Shown: piece by piece, positions 17,020-25,473 of the stretch | How the letters are laid out: each line of letters opens with the position of its first letter | Numbering within the stretch: the first letter of the stretch is position 1 | Assembly (NCBI GenBank): GCA_035628645.1 | Contig: DASPJL010000024.1 | Coordinates: 1 to 31,095 of the forward strand | Length of the DNA: 31,095 nt | Source of the DNA: DASPJL01 sp035628645 | GTDB taxonomy: Bacteria; Bacteroidota; Bacteroidia; Cytophagales; Cyclobacteriaceae | Reading direction: 5' to 3' | Notes under the pieces: generated by a model | What the model was told of the DNA's origin: nothing | What the model saw: only the letters and a program-made list of their open reading frames with translations | Databases searched by the model: none | Position numbers and translations under genes: made by a program

Positions 17020-17161
17020 CAAATGTTACAATAAGGTAACGTAGAGGTTTATATCATAGTATCTGGGGTATGGATTAAGAGATAAAAATTTTCTGTTGAT
17101 TGTAAATGTATAAAATTCATTTAAAGAAAGCAACACCTGATTTTTAAAACATAACATTCTT

Positions 17162-17169
17162 TAACTTTG
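17162..17169 (+). promoter_or_regulatory. Bacteroidota-type -7 promoter box for uvrA
   Basis: TAACTTTG fits the TAnnTTTG consensus and lies 27 bases before the uvrA ATG, giving a short leader. A T-rich run at 17141-17145 occupies the approximate -33 area. The same octamer occurs before the HU gene. Confidence 0.55.
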
Positions 17170-17196
17170 AGAGTTTTTAAATTAAGTGTTTGATAA

Positions 17197-20007
17197 ATGA
17201 GCAGTAGCAAAAACGATACCATAGATAATCTAGATCCAAAAGAGTTTATTATAATAAAAGGCGCCAGGGTAAATAATCTAAAAAACCTTAGTGTAGCCAT
17301 ACCTAGAAATAAATTAGTGGTGATAACCGGTCTGTCGGGATCAGGGAAGTCTTCCCTGGCCTTTGATACTCTTTTTGCAGAAGGCCAAAGGATGTATGTC
17401 GAGAGTCTGAATTCCTATGCCAGGCAATTTCTTACCAGGATGGAAAAACCTGAAGTAGAATATATAAGAGGTATATCCCCTGCAATAGCCATAGAACAAA
17501 AGGTAAATACCAGAAATCCCAGATCCACGGTAGGCACCTCAACTGAAATTTATGATTATTTAAAATTGCTTTATGCAAGAGTAGGTAAGACTTTCTCACC
17601 TGTTTCAGGAAATCAGGTAAAGAAAGATACGGTGACAGATGTTGTAGAATATATCTTTTCTTTTGAAGAAAATGATAAGGTAATTATCAGTTGTCCATTA
17701 AAGATAAAAGAAGGCAATACCATAAATAAGGAGCTAAATCTGCTGCTTCATAAAGGCTTTACCCGAATCCTGCTAAGTGAGCAAACTACATTTATTGAAG
17801 ATGCCATCAAGGAAGAAATCTCAATGGATGCTAATGAAATTGAAATCCTAATAGATCGTGTTACCATTATTAGAGAAGACGAAAATACTCAGTTTAGAAT
17901 TAGTGATTCTGTGAGTACGGCTTTCTTTGAAGGAGAGGGGATTTGTCGGGTCAATATAGTTTCGAAGGATAAAAAGGAGTTTTCAGATAAGTTTGAATTG
18001 GACGGAATAAGGTTTGAAGAGCCCAGTGTAAATTTATTCAGCTTTAACAATCCTTTCGGCGCTTGCAAAACTTGTGAAGGATTTGGTAAAGTTCTTGGCA
18101 TAGATGAAGATCTTGTTATACCAGATAAAAGTCTCTCTGTATATGAAGGAGCAATTGCTCCATGGAAAAGCGAAACTTTTGCTCCATGGTTAACACCTTT
18201 AATCAAAAATGGAATAAAATTCGATTTTCCTATTCATCGGGCTTATTATGATTTAACTGAAGCGGAAAAAAATCTTTTATGGACAGGGAATAATTATTTT
18301 GATGGAATTAATGCCTTTTTTGACCATATCGCTTCTAAGCTTCATAAAATTCAATACAGGGTTTTGCTTTCCAGGTACAGGGGAAAAACAGTTTGCCCTG
18401 AATGCCGGGGAACCAGGTTAAGAAAGGACGCTTCTTATGTGAAGATCAATAATAAATCTATTTCTGATTTAGTCCTGATGCCGATTGATGAGCTAATACT
18501 GTTTGTTTCTGATATTCAGCTCGAACCTTTTGATAAAAAAGTTGCTGAAAGGATTTTGGTTGAAATTAGCAACCGGTTAAAATACCTGGAAAAAGTAGGT
18601 CTAGGTTATCTTACCCTCAATCGCCTAACCTCCACTCTTTCAGGAGGTGAATTTCAACGAATAAAACTTGCTACTTCACTGGGCAGTGCATTGATAGGTT
18701 CAATGTATATTCTCGATGAACCTAGTATAGGTCTTCATCCACGTGATACAAACAGGTTAATAGAAGTATTGACCTCCTTGAAAAAAATGGGAAATTCGGT
18801 AATTGTGGTTGAGCATGAAGAAGAGGTAATGAGAAATGCAGATCAGATAATAGATATTGGTCCGGAAGCGGGAAGCAATGGAGGAGAGCTGGTCTTTCAA
18901 GGAACAATTGCCCAATTGACCGATAGTAAAAATGGATCCATAACTTCTGGCTATCTGAATAATAAAAATAATATTCCGATTCCGTCTAAAAGAAGGAAAA
19001 GCAGGGATTTTATTGAAATCATGGGGGCGAGGGAAAATAATCTGAAACACTTTGATGTGAAAATTCCACTTGGGATAATGACCGTTATAACTGGGGTTAG
19101 TGGTTCGGGTAAGTCCACCTTAATAAAAAAGATACTTGTTCCAGCTTTATCCAAAATTTTAGGACAGTCAAGTGAGGCCACGGGAAAATTTGATAGATTG
19201 GAGGGAAGTATTCAAAAAATAACTCAACTTGAGTTTGTGGATCAAAACCCGATTGGAAAGTCTTCCCGGTCCAATCCTGTAACTTATATTAAAGCCTATG
19301 ATGCGATACGGGAGGTGTTTGCTTCCCAAACTTTATCAAAACAAAGAGGGTATAGACCTTCTCACTTTTCTTTTAACGTAGACGGAGGAAGATGTGAACT
19401 TTGCCAGGGCGAGGGAGTTACAAAAATTGAGATGCAATTTATGGCAGACATTTATTTAAAATGCGAAAGTTGCAATGGAAAAAGGTTCAAAGATGAAATT
19501 CTGGAGATCCAGATTGACGGCAAAAATATTTCGGATGTACTGGATATGACAGTGGAAGATAGCTTACAGTTTTTTAAAAATTATCCACCCATTATCTCTA
19601 AACTGAAGCCTTTGCTTGAAGTTGGTTTGGGTTATATAAGACTTGGACAATCTTCAAACACCTTGAGTGGTGGAGAGGCACAAAGGGTTAAGTTGGCTTC
19701 TTTTTTAAGCAAGGGAAATCTGAATAGTAAAGAACATATTTTATTCATTTTTGATGAACCAACTACAGGACTTCATTTTCATGATATCCATAAATTGTTA
19801 AAAGCTTTGAATGCATTGGTAGAGCAGGGAAATTCAGTCGTGATTATTGAACATAATCTTGATATTATTAAATGCGCGGATTGGATAATTGATTTGGGAC
19901 CGGAAGGTGGAGACAAAGGCGGACAATTAATGTTTGAAGGTACGCCCGAAACAATGATTAAATTGACAAACAATTATACAGCTGATTACTTAAAATCAAA
20001 ATTTTAA
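17197..20007 (+). CDS. uvrA: UvrABC excinuclease subunit A
   Basis: Damage-sensing ATPase of nucleotide excision repair, 936 residues. Two ABC modules are visible: Walker A GLSGSGKSS (Lys51) and GVSGSGKST (Lys639), with ABC signatures LSGGEFQRIKLA and LSGGEAQRVKLA and Walker B segments YILDEPSIGLHPRD and FIFDEPTTGLHFHD. The second zinc module is intact (CELCQGEG ... CESCNGKRF). In the first, the Cys290/Cys293 pair (GACKTCEGFG) is present, but the preceding CxxC of the canonical finger is replaced by KFELDGIRFEEPSVNLFSF, so this finger should not bind zinc in the usual way. I believe this is common in Bacteroidota UvrA, but cannot verify it here. It is divergent from the ECF sigma gene. Confidence 0.97.
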   Translation: MSSSKNDTIDNLDPKEFIIIKGARVNNLKNLSVAIPRNKLVVITGLSGSGKSSLAFDTLFAEGQRMYVESLNSYARQFLTRMEKPEVEYIRGISPAIAIEQKVNTRNPRSTVGTSTEIYDYLKLLYARVGKTFSPVSGNQVKKDTVTDVVEYIFSFEENDKVIISCPLKIKEGNTINKELNLLLHKGFTRILLSEQTTFIEDAIKEEISMDANEIEILIDRVTIIREDENTQFRISDSVSTAFFEGEGICRVNIVSKDKKEFSDKFELDGIRFEEPSVNLFSFNNPFGACKTCEGFGKVLGIDEDLVIPDKSLSVYEGAIAPWKSETFAPWLTPLIKNGIKFDFPIHRAYYDLTEAEKNLLWTGNNYFDGINAFFDHIASKLHKIQYRVLLSRYRGKTVCPECRGTRLRKDASYVKINNKSISDLVLMPIDELILFVSDIQLEPFDKKVAERILVEISNRLKYLEKVGLGYLTLNRLTSTLSGGEFQRIKLATSLGSALIGSMYILDEPSIGLHPRDTNRLIEVLTSLKKMGNSVIVVEHEEEVMRNADQIIDIGPEAGSNGGELVFQGTIAQLTDSKNGSITSGYLNNKNNIPIPSKRRKSRDFIEIMGARENNLKHFDVKIPLGIMTVITGVSGSGKSTLIKKILVPALSKILGQSSEATGKFDRLEGSIQKITQLEFVDQNPIGKSSRSNPVTYIKAYDAIREVFASQTLSKQRGYRPSHFSFNVDGGRCELCQGEGVTKIEMQFMADIYLKCESCNGKRFKDEILEIQIDGKNISDVLDMTVEDSLQFFKNYPPIISKLKPLLEVGLGYIRLGQSSNTLSGGEAQRVKLASFLSKGNLNSKEHILFIFDEPTTGLHFHDIHKLLKALNALVEQGNSVVIIEHNLDIIKCADWIIDLGPEGGDKGGQLMFEGTPETMIKLTNNYTADYLKSKF

Positions 20008-20053
20008 TGGAAGAGGTTTTGTCTTTTATCCTATAATTTAACCTTATTGTTCC

Positions 20054-20061
20054 TATTTTTG
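20054..20061 (+). promoter_or_regulatory. Candidate -7 box upstream of the DUF4293 gene
   Basis: TATTTTTG fits TAnnTTTG and lies 22 bases before the DUF4293 ATG. No TTG is seen at the expected -33 distance, so the call rests on the -7 box and position alone. Confidence 0.3.
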
Positions 20062-20083
20062 GACACTATAACTAGATCAAAAC

Positions 20084-20563
20084 ATGATTCAAAGAATACA
20101 ATCGCTTTTTTTATTGGGAATAGTAATTTGCATGGTACTGTTTTTAATTTATCCTATCTGGGAAAAGGCGGATACTACCAAAGCAAAGGAAAGAATAGAA
20201 CTGGATGCATATTCTTTAACCAAATATTCTGAAGGTAGAGAACAAATGATCCAAAATACTTTATATCTCGCGATATTGGCAGTTATAATTGCAGGGCTAT
20301 CTGGTTATGAATTGTTTAGCTTTAAGAACAGGATTTTGCAGCGAAAGATCGGCGCAGTAAATTCTTTGCTTTTGGTAACCTTGCTGGCGATGAGTTATTA
20401 TCTTGTTTTTTCAGGAATGAGGTTATTTAATCCCACGGAAGATGGCACATTTGAAATCGGATTTTTTCTAATTATTATTTCAGCTGTGCTTAATATTCTA
20501 GCAAACAGATTCATTATGAGAGATGAAAAGTTGGTAAGATCTGCCGATCGAATGAGGGATTAG
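20084..20563 (+). CDS. DUF4293 family membrane protein
   Basis: Integral membrane protein of 159 residues, a family I know only from Bacteroidota. It opens with the characteristic MIQRIQSLFLL and shows four hydrophobic helices: about residues 8-25 (LFLLGIVICMVLFLIYPI), 60-77 (LYLAILAVIIAGLSGYEL), 92-112 (VNSLLLVTLLAMSYYLVFSG) and 125-143 (GFFLIIISAVLNILANRF). Both ends should be cytosolic. The function is unknown. It follows uvrA by 76 bases and may be transcribed from its own promoter or with uvrA. Confidence 0.88.
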   Translation: MIQRIQSLFLLGIVICMVLFLIYPIWEKADTTKAKERIELDAYSLTKYSEGREQMIQNTLYLAILAVIIAGLSGYELFSFKNRILQRKIGAVNSLLLVTLLAMSYYLVFSGMRLFNPTEDGTFEIGFFLIIISAVLNILANRFIMRDEKLVRSADRMRD

Positions 20564-20583
20564 ATTTGTTTCTTTTAATCGGA

Positions 20584-20660
20584 GGATGTCCTTTCTCGTC
20601 TTGCTAAATATATTTCAGCATTTTGCGTTTTTTTAGCAAATGACTTGTGAATTCGGGGAT
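20584..20660. repeat. Decayed copy of the cloverleaf-type palindromic element
   Basis: The gap between the convergent DUF4293 and deacetylase genes contains GGATGTCC (20584-20591), then GTCTTGCT...TATTTCAGCA (20598-20620), and later GACTT and ATTCGGGGA (20642-20658). The same blocks occur in the same order in the intact element at 24682-24804. The right-hand basal arm is missing here. TTGCTAAA (20601-20608) can instead pair with TTTAGCAA (20632-20639), so a simpler hairpin remains that could act as a terminator. Confidence 0.6.
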
Positions 20661-20693
20661 AAATTTAATAAAGCTCATTCCCTTAAAATCAGG

Positions 20694-21485
20694 TCAACGC
20701 AGCAACTTATCCAAGCGAACAAAATCATAATCCCCGCTTTTTATTTCTTTTATCAACTTATCCAATCTGAAGTAAAACTTATCTTTTCTTCGGGGATCCG
20801 TTCCGATATGTATTAATAGTATGAAGCCATTTAAACCATTTGGATCCTTTGCCTCATATTCTATTATAGAATTATAAATTTCCTCTGAAGACCTATACCT
20901 TTTCACCATCTCAGGATAAGTATAATCGGCTGTTGAACGTGTACCTGGTGAAAAATTTATAAGCTGCAACCCTGCTTCAGATGTCCATTTTGTAATGGTG
21001 GAATTGTACCATTCATAGGGAGGCAGGAAGTAAAGTGCATCCGATTTCTTTATCCCAAATGCAGCCATTCTTTTATAGTTATTTTCCAGGTCCTGTTTAA
21101 ATTCCTTTTTACTCACCAGCAGACTGTCAACCTTTTCCCAGTCCGCATACAAAAGGTGTTTGTCTGAATGGGCACCCATATAATGTCCGTCATTTTTTAA
21201 TTGTGTTATCAAGGATTTGAAGGCAGGATTTGTATAAAAATTTCCTGTGAGGAAAAAAGCAGCTGAAACATTATTCTTCTTTAATACCTTTTGTATAATC
21301 TCTCCTCCATCTGCAAATTCATCGCTGGTAAAAACCAGGGCAAGTTCCTTTTGTGAAAGGTCTCCTCTGACAATTGCTCCATGGGAATCTTTAACTACCT
21401 TTTTGCCGAAGATCGGCCTTTCTTGTATTGCCGCAGTGATAAATACTAAGAACAAACAGGCAGCTATTTTTTTGAACGTTTTCAT
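20694..21485 (-). CDS. Secreted NodB-type polysaccharide deacetylase family protein
   Basis: Exported protein, 263 residues, with an N-terminal signal peptide (KIAACLFLVFITAA). The NodB fold is shown by LALVFTSDEFADGG (motif 1), AAFFLTGNFY, the metal-binding HSDKH (His106, His110; motif 2) and FLPPYEWYN (motif 3). Motif 1 has Asp55-Glu56 in place of the usual Asp-Asp of TFDD, so the metal-ligand Asp is replaced by Glu. A very similar FADGG segment occurs in the deacetylase-like domain attached to some Bacteroidota GH9 enzymes, from memory. Activity as a carbohydrate deacetylase is therefore plausible but uncertain. The gene is convergent with DUF4293 and divergent from the large cytochrome lipoprotein gene. 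Confidence 0.85.
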   Translation of the reverse strand: MKTFKKIAACLFLVFITAAIQERPIFGKKVVKDSHGAIVRGDLSQKELALVFTSDEFADGGEIIQKVLKKNNVSAAFFLTGNFYTNPAFKSLITQLKNDGHYMGAHSDKHLLYADWEKVDSLLVSKKEFKQDLENNYKRMAAFGIKKSDALYFLPPYEWYNSTITKWTSEAGLQLINFSPGTRSTADYTYPEMVKRYRSSEEIYNSIIEYEAKDPNGLNGFILLIHIGTDPRRKDKFYFRLDKLIKEIKSGDYDFVRLDKLLR

Positions 21486-21713
21486 AGATGACTGAAAATA
21501 ATGATAAAATTACTTTATCCTACTATCCCTCTCCTTTCGTAAATCTGAAAATTATTAAGTCCAGGGTACCTTTATTTTTACCTCCTGATAGGGGAAATGT
21601 AAAAATTAATGGTAAAACCTTTGTGAATTGTTGGTTTATAATTCTGGTATTCATTGTATATTTTTATCTTCAATATTTAAATCCTTTTTCTGGTTACTTA
21701 AAAACTTATATAA

Positions 21714-24677
21714 ATGAGAATAATATCATTAACCCTAATTTCCATAATACTTTTATCCACCTTTTCATGTAACCTGAGCAAAAAGCCGGAAGCCCCCGAA
21801 AGACCGAGAGAGGCTTGGGTAATACGCTCCGTTTTGGATAAGAAACCAAGAATGATAAGTATTGCTTTAAGCGATAAACTTTGGATTGCCTACAATACTC
21901 AAACTGCTTCATTATATAAGGCATGGACGGGAGGAATAAATTTTGACGGGCCGGTATATACCTCTGCCCATGGTCCCCAGCCTACCAGTCAAGGAATTAC
22001 CTACTTTGAGCAACCTGATAGTGTCCAGTTCATTCTTATAAAAAATGGCGCTGAAATGCCTGCCGAGGTAATTTATAAAGGACATACTATTCTTGACAAC
22101 AAAGTCACTCTTAAATACGAACTAAAAAATGAAGGGCAAAACATCGTAGTAGAAGAGACCCCTGAAGTCCTTCCAAAAGAAGGCGACCAAGTGGGATTTG
22201 AAAGAGTCTTTACGTTAGCCAATGTTCCGGCAGGCGTTCAGGTTGGTATAAAAATGAACCTCAATTCGATGCCTGAAGCCAATGCCTTTACTACGGATGG
22301 TAAGTTCAATGTCTCCCGATCTTCTGACCAAAGCCTTGAAAATAAAACCTTCTATTCAGCAGAAGGAACCCTTGTTTTAAATAACAATGACGAGACAAAC
22401 TTTTCTGTAACCCTGATACCAATGCCGGTAAAAGTCACGGCTGAAAAACTTGCCGGTGAAGCCGCTGTAATGGAGCTTATGGCTAAAAGCGACTGCAACA
22501 CCTGTCATAATAAGGATGTAAAAACCGTAGGTCCTGCTTATATGGAAATCGCCAAAAGATATGGCAGCACTGAAAATATACGGAATGAACTGGTAGCTAA
22601 AGTAATCAAAGGAGGAGCCGGAAACTGGGGACAAGTACCAATGACTCCCCATCCAACCCTTAGTAAAGAAGATGCTGGCACTATGGTTTCTTATATTCTT
22701 GCCCTGGATGCAGACCAGGAAGTAAAGAAAACTTCTAAACCGTCTGTTCCCAAATTGGACTATGAAATTGAGTTTAAAGCAATAGCACCTGGGACGATCG
22801 ATCCTCAGGAAGAAAAAAAGGGAATTGCATTAAATATCTATCAGTTCAGTGAAGCTATTAAAGATTTTCCTGAAATTAACGGGGAGATGCTGCCTGTTTC
22901 CTCAGGTTCTATCAATGCCCTTCACGCTGATGACAATGGTTTTGGAGAATTGAAAAACAATTTTGCCATACATGCCACCGGTTTTATCAATATAAAGAAG
23001 GAAACAAATATTGTCTTCAGATTGGTGAGTGATGATGGCGCACTTCTTTTCATTGATGATAAATTAATTGTAGACAACGGAGGTTCTCATCCAATGGAAC
23101 CTAAAGACGGTGAGATTATTTTAAAGAAAGGGAAACATCCTTTCAAAATAGAATATTTTCAGGGAGAGGGCGGAAAAGGCCTTTCATTGCAATGGCTGCC
23201 TTATGGAGCAAAAGAGTTCACGGTAATTCCTCCAGATGTATTTACATTTAAAGGAACGGCTATCCAAAAAACACAAGCAGTACCGCTGGATGCAGGGAAA
23301 CAAGCTGCTCCCGGTGACGGTGCGCCTTTGGAAGCAGTTCACCCAAGTTTTGATCTTGCACAAGCACGTCCTGATGATTTCAAACCTAAAGTAGCAGGAT
23401 TAGATTTTCTGCCTGATGGAAGAATGGTAGTGACCACATGGGATTCGCTGGGATCTGTATATCTGTTGGAAGGTGTACAAGGAAAGGACCCGGGTGCAAT
23501 CAAGGTAAAAAGAATAGCTTTCGGACTGGCTGAACCTCTGGGGGTAAAAGTAGTAGATAATGAAATATATGTGTTGCAAAAACAGGAACTAACCAAGCTG
23601 GTAGACCTGAATGAAGACGACATTATAGACGAATATCAAACCATTTGTAATGGTTGGAAAGTATCTGCCAACTTCCATGAATTTGCTTTTGGATTGGTTT
23701 ATAAAGACGGATACTTTTACGGTACCCTTGCAACAGCTATAAATCCTGGGGGAGCCAGCACTCAACCCCAAATTCCTGACAGAGGAAAAGTAGTTAAGAT
23801 CTCTAAACAAGATGGCACCTTTTCATTAATTGCCAGTGGCCTTAGGACGCCAAATGGAATAGGCTTTGGCGTGGATAATGAAATATTTATAGCAGACAAT
23901 CAGGGAGACTGGCTGCCTGCAAGTAAAATTGTCCATTTAATAGAAGGCGCATGGTATGGAAGCCGATCGGTAGATTTTAAAGGGACTGAAGGGTTAACAG
24001 AAACACAACCTGTAGTCTGGCTGCCACAAGATGAAATAGGAAATTCTCCTACACAACCCGCAGTATTAAACGTGGGACCATATAAAAACCAAATGATTCA
24101 TGGGGATGTTACTCATGGCGGGATAAAGCGGGTGTTTGCTGAAAAAGTAAATGGTGCCTACCAGGGTGTGGTTTTCAGGTTTACACAAGGAATGGAAGCT
24201 GGAATAAACCGACTGGTTTGGGGACCGGATGGAGCGCTTTATGCCGGAGGAATAGGATCGACAGGAAACTGGCAGCATCTTGGGAAGTTGGGTTATGGTT
24301 TGCAAAGGCTAACTTATAACAATAAACCTGCTTTTGAAATGCTTGCGGTAAGGGCTAAACCTAATGGCATTGAAATCGAATTTACAGAACCAATTAAACA
24401 AGGTGCAGGCGAAAACACAAAGGATTACAACATCAGACAGTGGATGTATAAACCTACTGCAGAATACGGAGGACCTAAAATCAATGAGGAAGGTTTGTCA
24501 ATAAAAAATATCACTCTTTCCGAAGACAGGAAAAAAGTATTCCTTGAGCTTAAAGGAATGAAACCAAAACATTTGGTATATATCCGTCTCAATAAGAACA
24601 CGATGATAAGCGACGGCGGCCAAACCCTCTGGACAACCGAAGGCTGGTACACGATGAACAATATTCCTGCTAAATAA
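21714..24677 (+). CDS. Lipoprotein fusing cytochrome c, PA14 and beta-propeller domains
   Basis: 987-residue cell-envelope protein. The signal peptide (SLTLISIILLSTFSC) ends in a lipobox with Cys19. Residues 25-245 form an uncharacterised beta-rich domain. A class I cytochrome c follows, with haem site CNTCH (Cys261, Cys264, His265) and probable axial Met310 in VPMTPHP. A PA14 carbohydrate-binding domain covers roughly 350-512 (VFRLVSDDGALLFIDDKLIV), then a glucose/sorbosone dehydrogenase-like beta-propeller at about 556-866, and a C-terminal Ig-like domain. Similar multi-domain proteins occur widely in Bacteroidota and Planctomycetes. The propeller suggests oxidation of a sugar or alcohol, with electrons passing to the haem; the substrate is unknown. 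The plus-strand frame at 21488-21772 overlaps its start and is judged non-coding. Confidence 0.88.
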   Translation: MRIISLTLISIILLSTFSCNLSKKPEAPERPREAWVIRSVLDKKPRMISIALSDKLWIAYNTQTASLYKAWTGGINFDGPVYTSAHGPQPTSQGITYFEQPDSVQFILIKNGAEMPAEVIYKGHTILDNKVTLKYELKNEGQNIVVEETPEVLPKEGDQVGFERVFTLANVPAGVQVGIKMNLNSMPEANAFTTDGKFNVSRSSDQSLENKTFYSAEGTLVLNNNDETNFSVTLIPMPVKVTAEKLAGEAAVMELMAKSDCNTCHNKDVKTVGPAYMEIAKRYGSTENIRNELVAKVIKGGAGNWGQVPMTPHPTLSKEDAGTMVSYILALDADQEVKKTSKPSVPKLDYEIEFKAIAPGTIDPQEEKKGIALNIYQFSEAIKDFPEINGEMLPVSSGSINALHADDNGFGELKNNFAIHATGFINIKKETNIVFRLVSDDGALLFIDDKLIVDNGGSHPMEPKDGEIILKKGKHPFKIEYFQGEGGKGLSLQWLPYGAKEFTVIPPDVFTFKGTAIQKTQAVPLDAGKQAAPGDGAPLEAVHPSFDLAQARPDDFKPKVAGLDFLPDGRMVVTTWDSLGSVYLLEGVQGKDPGAIKVKRIAFGLAEPLGVKVVDNEIYVLQKQELTKLVDLNEDDIIDEYQTICNGWKVSANFHEFAFGLVYKDGYFYGTLATAINPGGASTQPQIPDRGKVVKISKQDGTFSLIASGLRTPNGIGFGVDNEIFIADNQGDWLPASKIVHLIEGAWYGSRSVDFKGTEGLTETQPVVWLPQDEIGNSPTQPAVLNVGPYKNQMIHGDVTHGGIKRVFAEKVNGAYQGVVFRFTQGMEAGINRLVWGPDGALYAGGIGSTGNWQHLGKLGYGLQRLTYNNKPAFEMLAVRAKPNGIEIEFTEPIKQGAGENTKDYNIRQWMYKPTAEYGGPKINEEGLSIKNITLSEDRKKVFLELKGMKPKHLVYIRLNKNTMISDGGQTLWTTEGWYTMNNIPAK

Positions 24678-24681
24678 CCTT

Positions 24682-24804
24682 AAACGGATGTCCAAAAAGT
24701 AAGCTTCCAGTCTTGCTGAATTTATTTCAGCACCTTAAGTCTCCACAAGGAAACGACTTAAAGATCCCGAAATAAATTCGGGAAGACTTTTCGGACATCC
24801 GTTT
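24682..24804. repeat. 123-bp cloverleaf-like palindromic element between convergent genes
   Basis: The outer arms AAACGGATGTCC (24682-24693) and GGACATCCGTTT (24793-24804) are perfect 12-base reverse complements, extended inward by AAAAGT/ACTTTT. Three hairpins lie between them: TGCTGAA/TTCAGCA with a 5-base loop, TTAAGTC/GACTTAA, and TCCCGAA/TTCGGGA with a 5-base loop. Folded, this gives a basal stem with three arms. It fills the entire gap between the stops of the cytochrome lipoprotein and nitroreductase genes, overlapping the latter stop by one base. It probably terminates transcription from both sides and may be a mobile REP-like or MITE-like unit; no transposase is nearby and no clear target duplication is seen. 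Confidence 0.85.
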
Positions 24805-25391
24805 TATTTATTCACCCAAACTACTTTTTCATCAATTGGCTTTCTTGTACCTTTTGGAAGTTCAATAGAAGGATAACCTATATACAAATAGCCTAATAAT
24901 TTATCATCAGGGTCCAGGTTAAAGAAAGGCTTGGCCTCTTCCCAGTAGGTAATTCCGCCGCTTCCCCAAAATGCTACCACACCATGCGCAGCAGCAGTAA
25001 GCATCATATTTTGCACAGCACAGGCTACGGCCTCTACCTCTTCTATTTCAGCAATCTTTTTTGATTCCTGACGCTTCATACAAATGGCAATCACATGGGA
25101 GGCATTTAAAGGGGTTTGCTGAAGTTTCTGATACTTATTTTCAAGAAAGGATTCTCCTGCTTTTTCTTTATATAGGCCTGCCTGAAACCTGGCCAATTTT
25201 TCTATTCCTTCTCCAGAAAAAACCATAAATCTCCAAGGCTCCGTGAAGCCATGTGTAGGCGCCCAGGTGGCATTTTCCAACATTTCCCTAACTACATTTT
25301 CAGGCACTATTTTTCCTTTAAGGAATTTCTCAGGTTTTAAACTTCGTCGCGAACGAATGAGATGAGTTATTTGCTCAGGGTCTATTTTCAC
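24804..25391 (-). CDS. Nitroreductase family protein (FMN-dependent)
   Basis: Cytosolic flavoprotein of 195 residues, in the short YdjA-like branch. The FMN phosphate-binding motif is RSRRSLKPEKF (residues 13-23). Other family marks are NATWAPTHGFTEPWRFMVFSGE, the helix AVACAVQNMMLTAAAHGVVAFWGSGG and the C-terminal LLGYLYIGYP. It should use NAD(P)H to reduce nitro or quinone-like compounds; the natural substrate cannot be read. The stop codon abuts the cloverleaf palindrome. It is divergent from the second RDD gene, with an 82-base AT-rich gap holding both promoters. Confidence 0.92.
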   Translation of the reverse strand: MKIDPEQITHLIRSRRSLKPEKFLKGKIVPENVVREMLENATWAPTHGFTEPWRFMVFSGEGIEKLARFQAGLYKEKAGESFLENKYQKLQQTPLNASHVIAICMKRQESKKIAEIEEVEAVACAVQNMMLTAAAHGVVAFWGSGGITYWEEAKPFFNLDPDDKLLGYLYIGYPSIELPKGTRKPIDEKVVWVNK

Positions 25392-25473
25392 TTTTATTTT
25401 ATTTAAAATTTATTGGATTGAATTATAAATATCCTTCTATTATATTCAAAACTCAAAATTAAATTTTTTTAAA

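Noticed and set aside
17025..17040. GTTAC/GTAAC inverted repeat before the sigma factor gene as an operator
   Set aside because: Arms of only 5 bases in AT-rich DNA are expected by chance; noted under the sigma gene but not listed as a feature.
21488..21772. 94-codon plus-strand frame before the cytochrome lipoprotein
   Set aside because: It starts inside the divergent promoter region, overlaps the lipoprotein signal peptide, and its product resembles no protein family.
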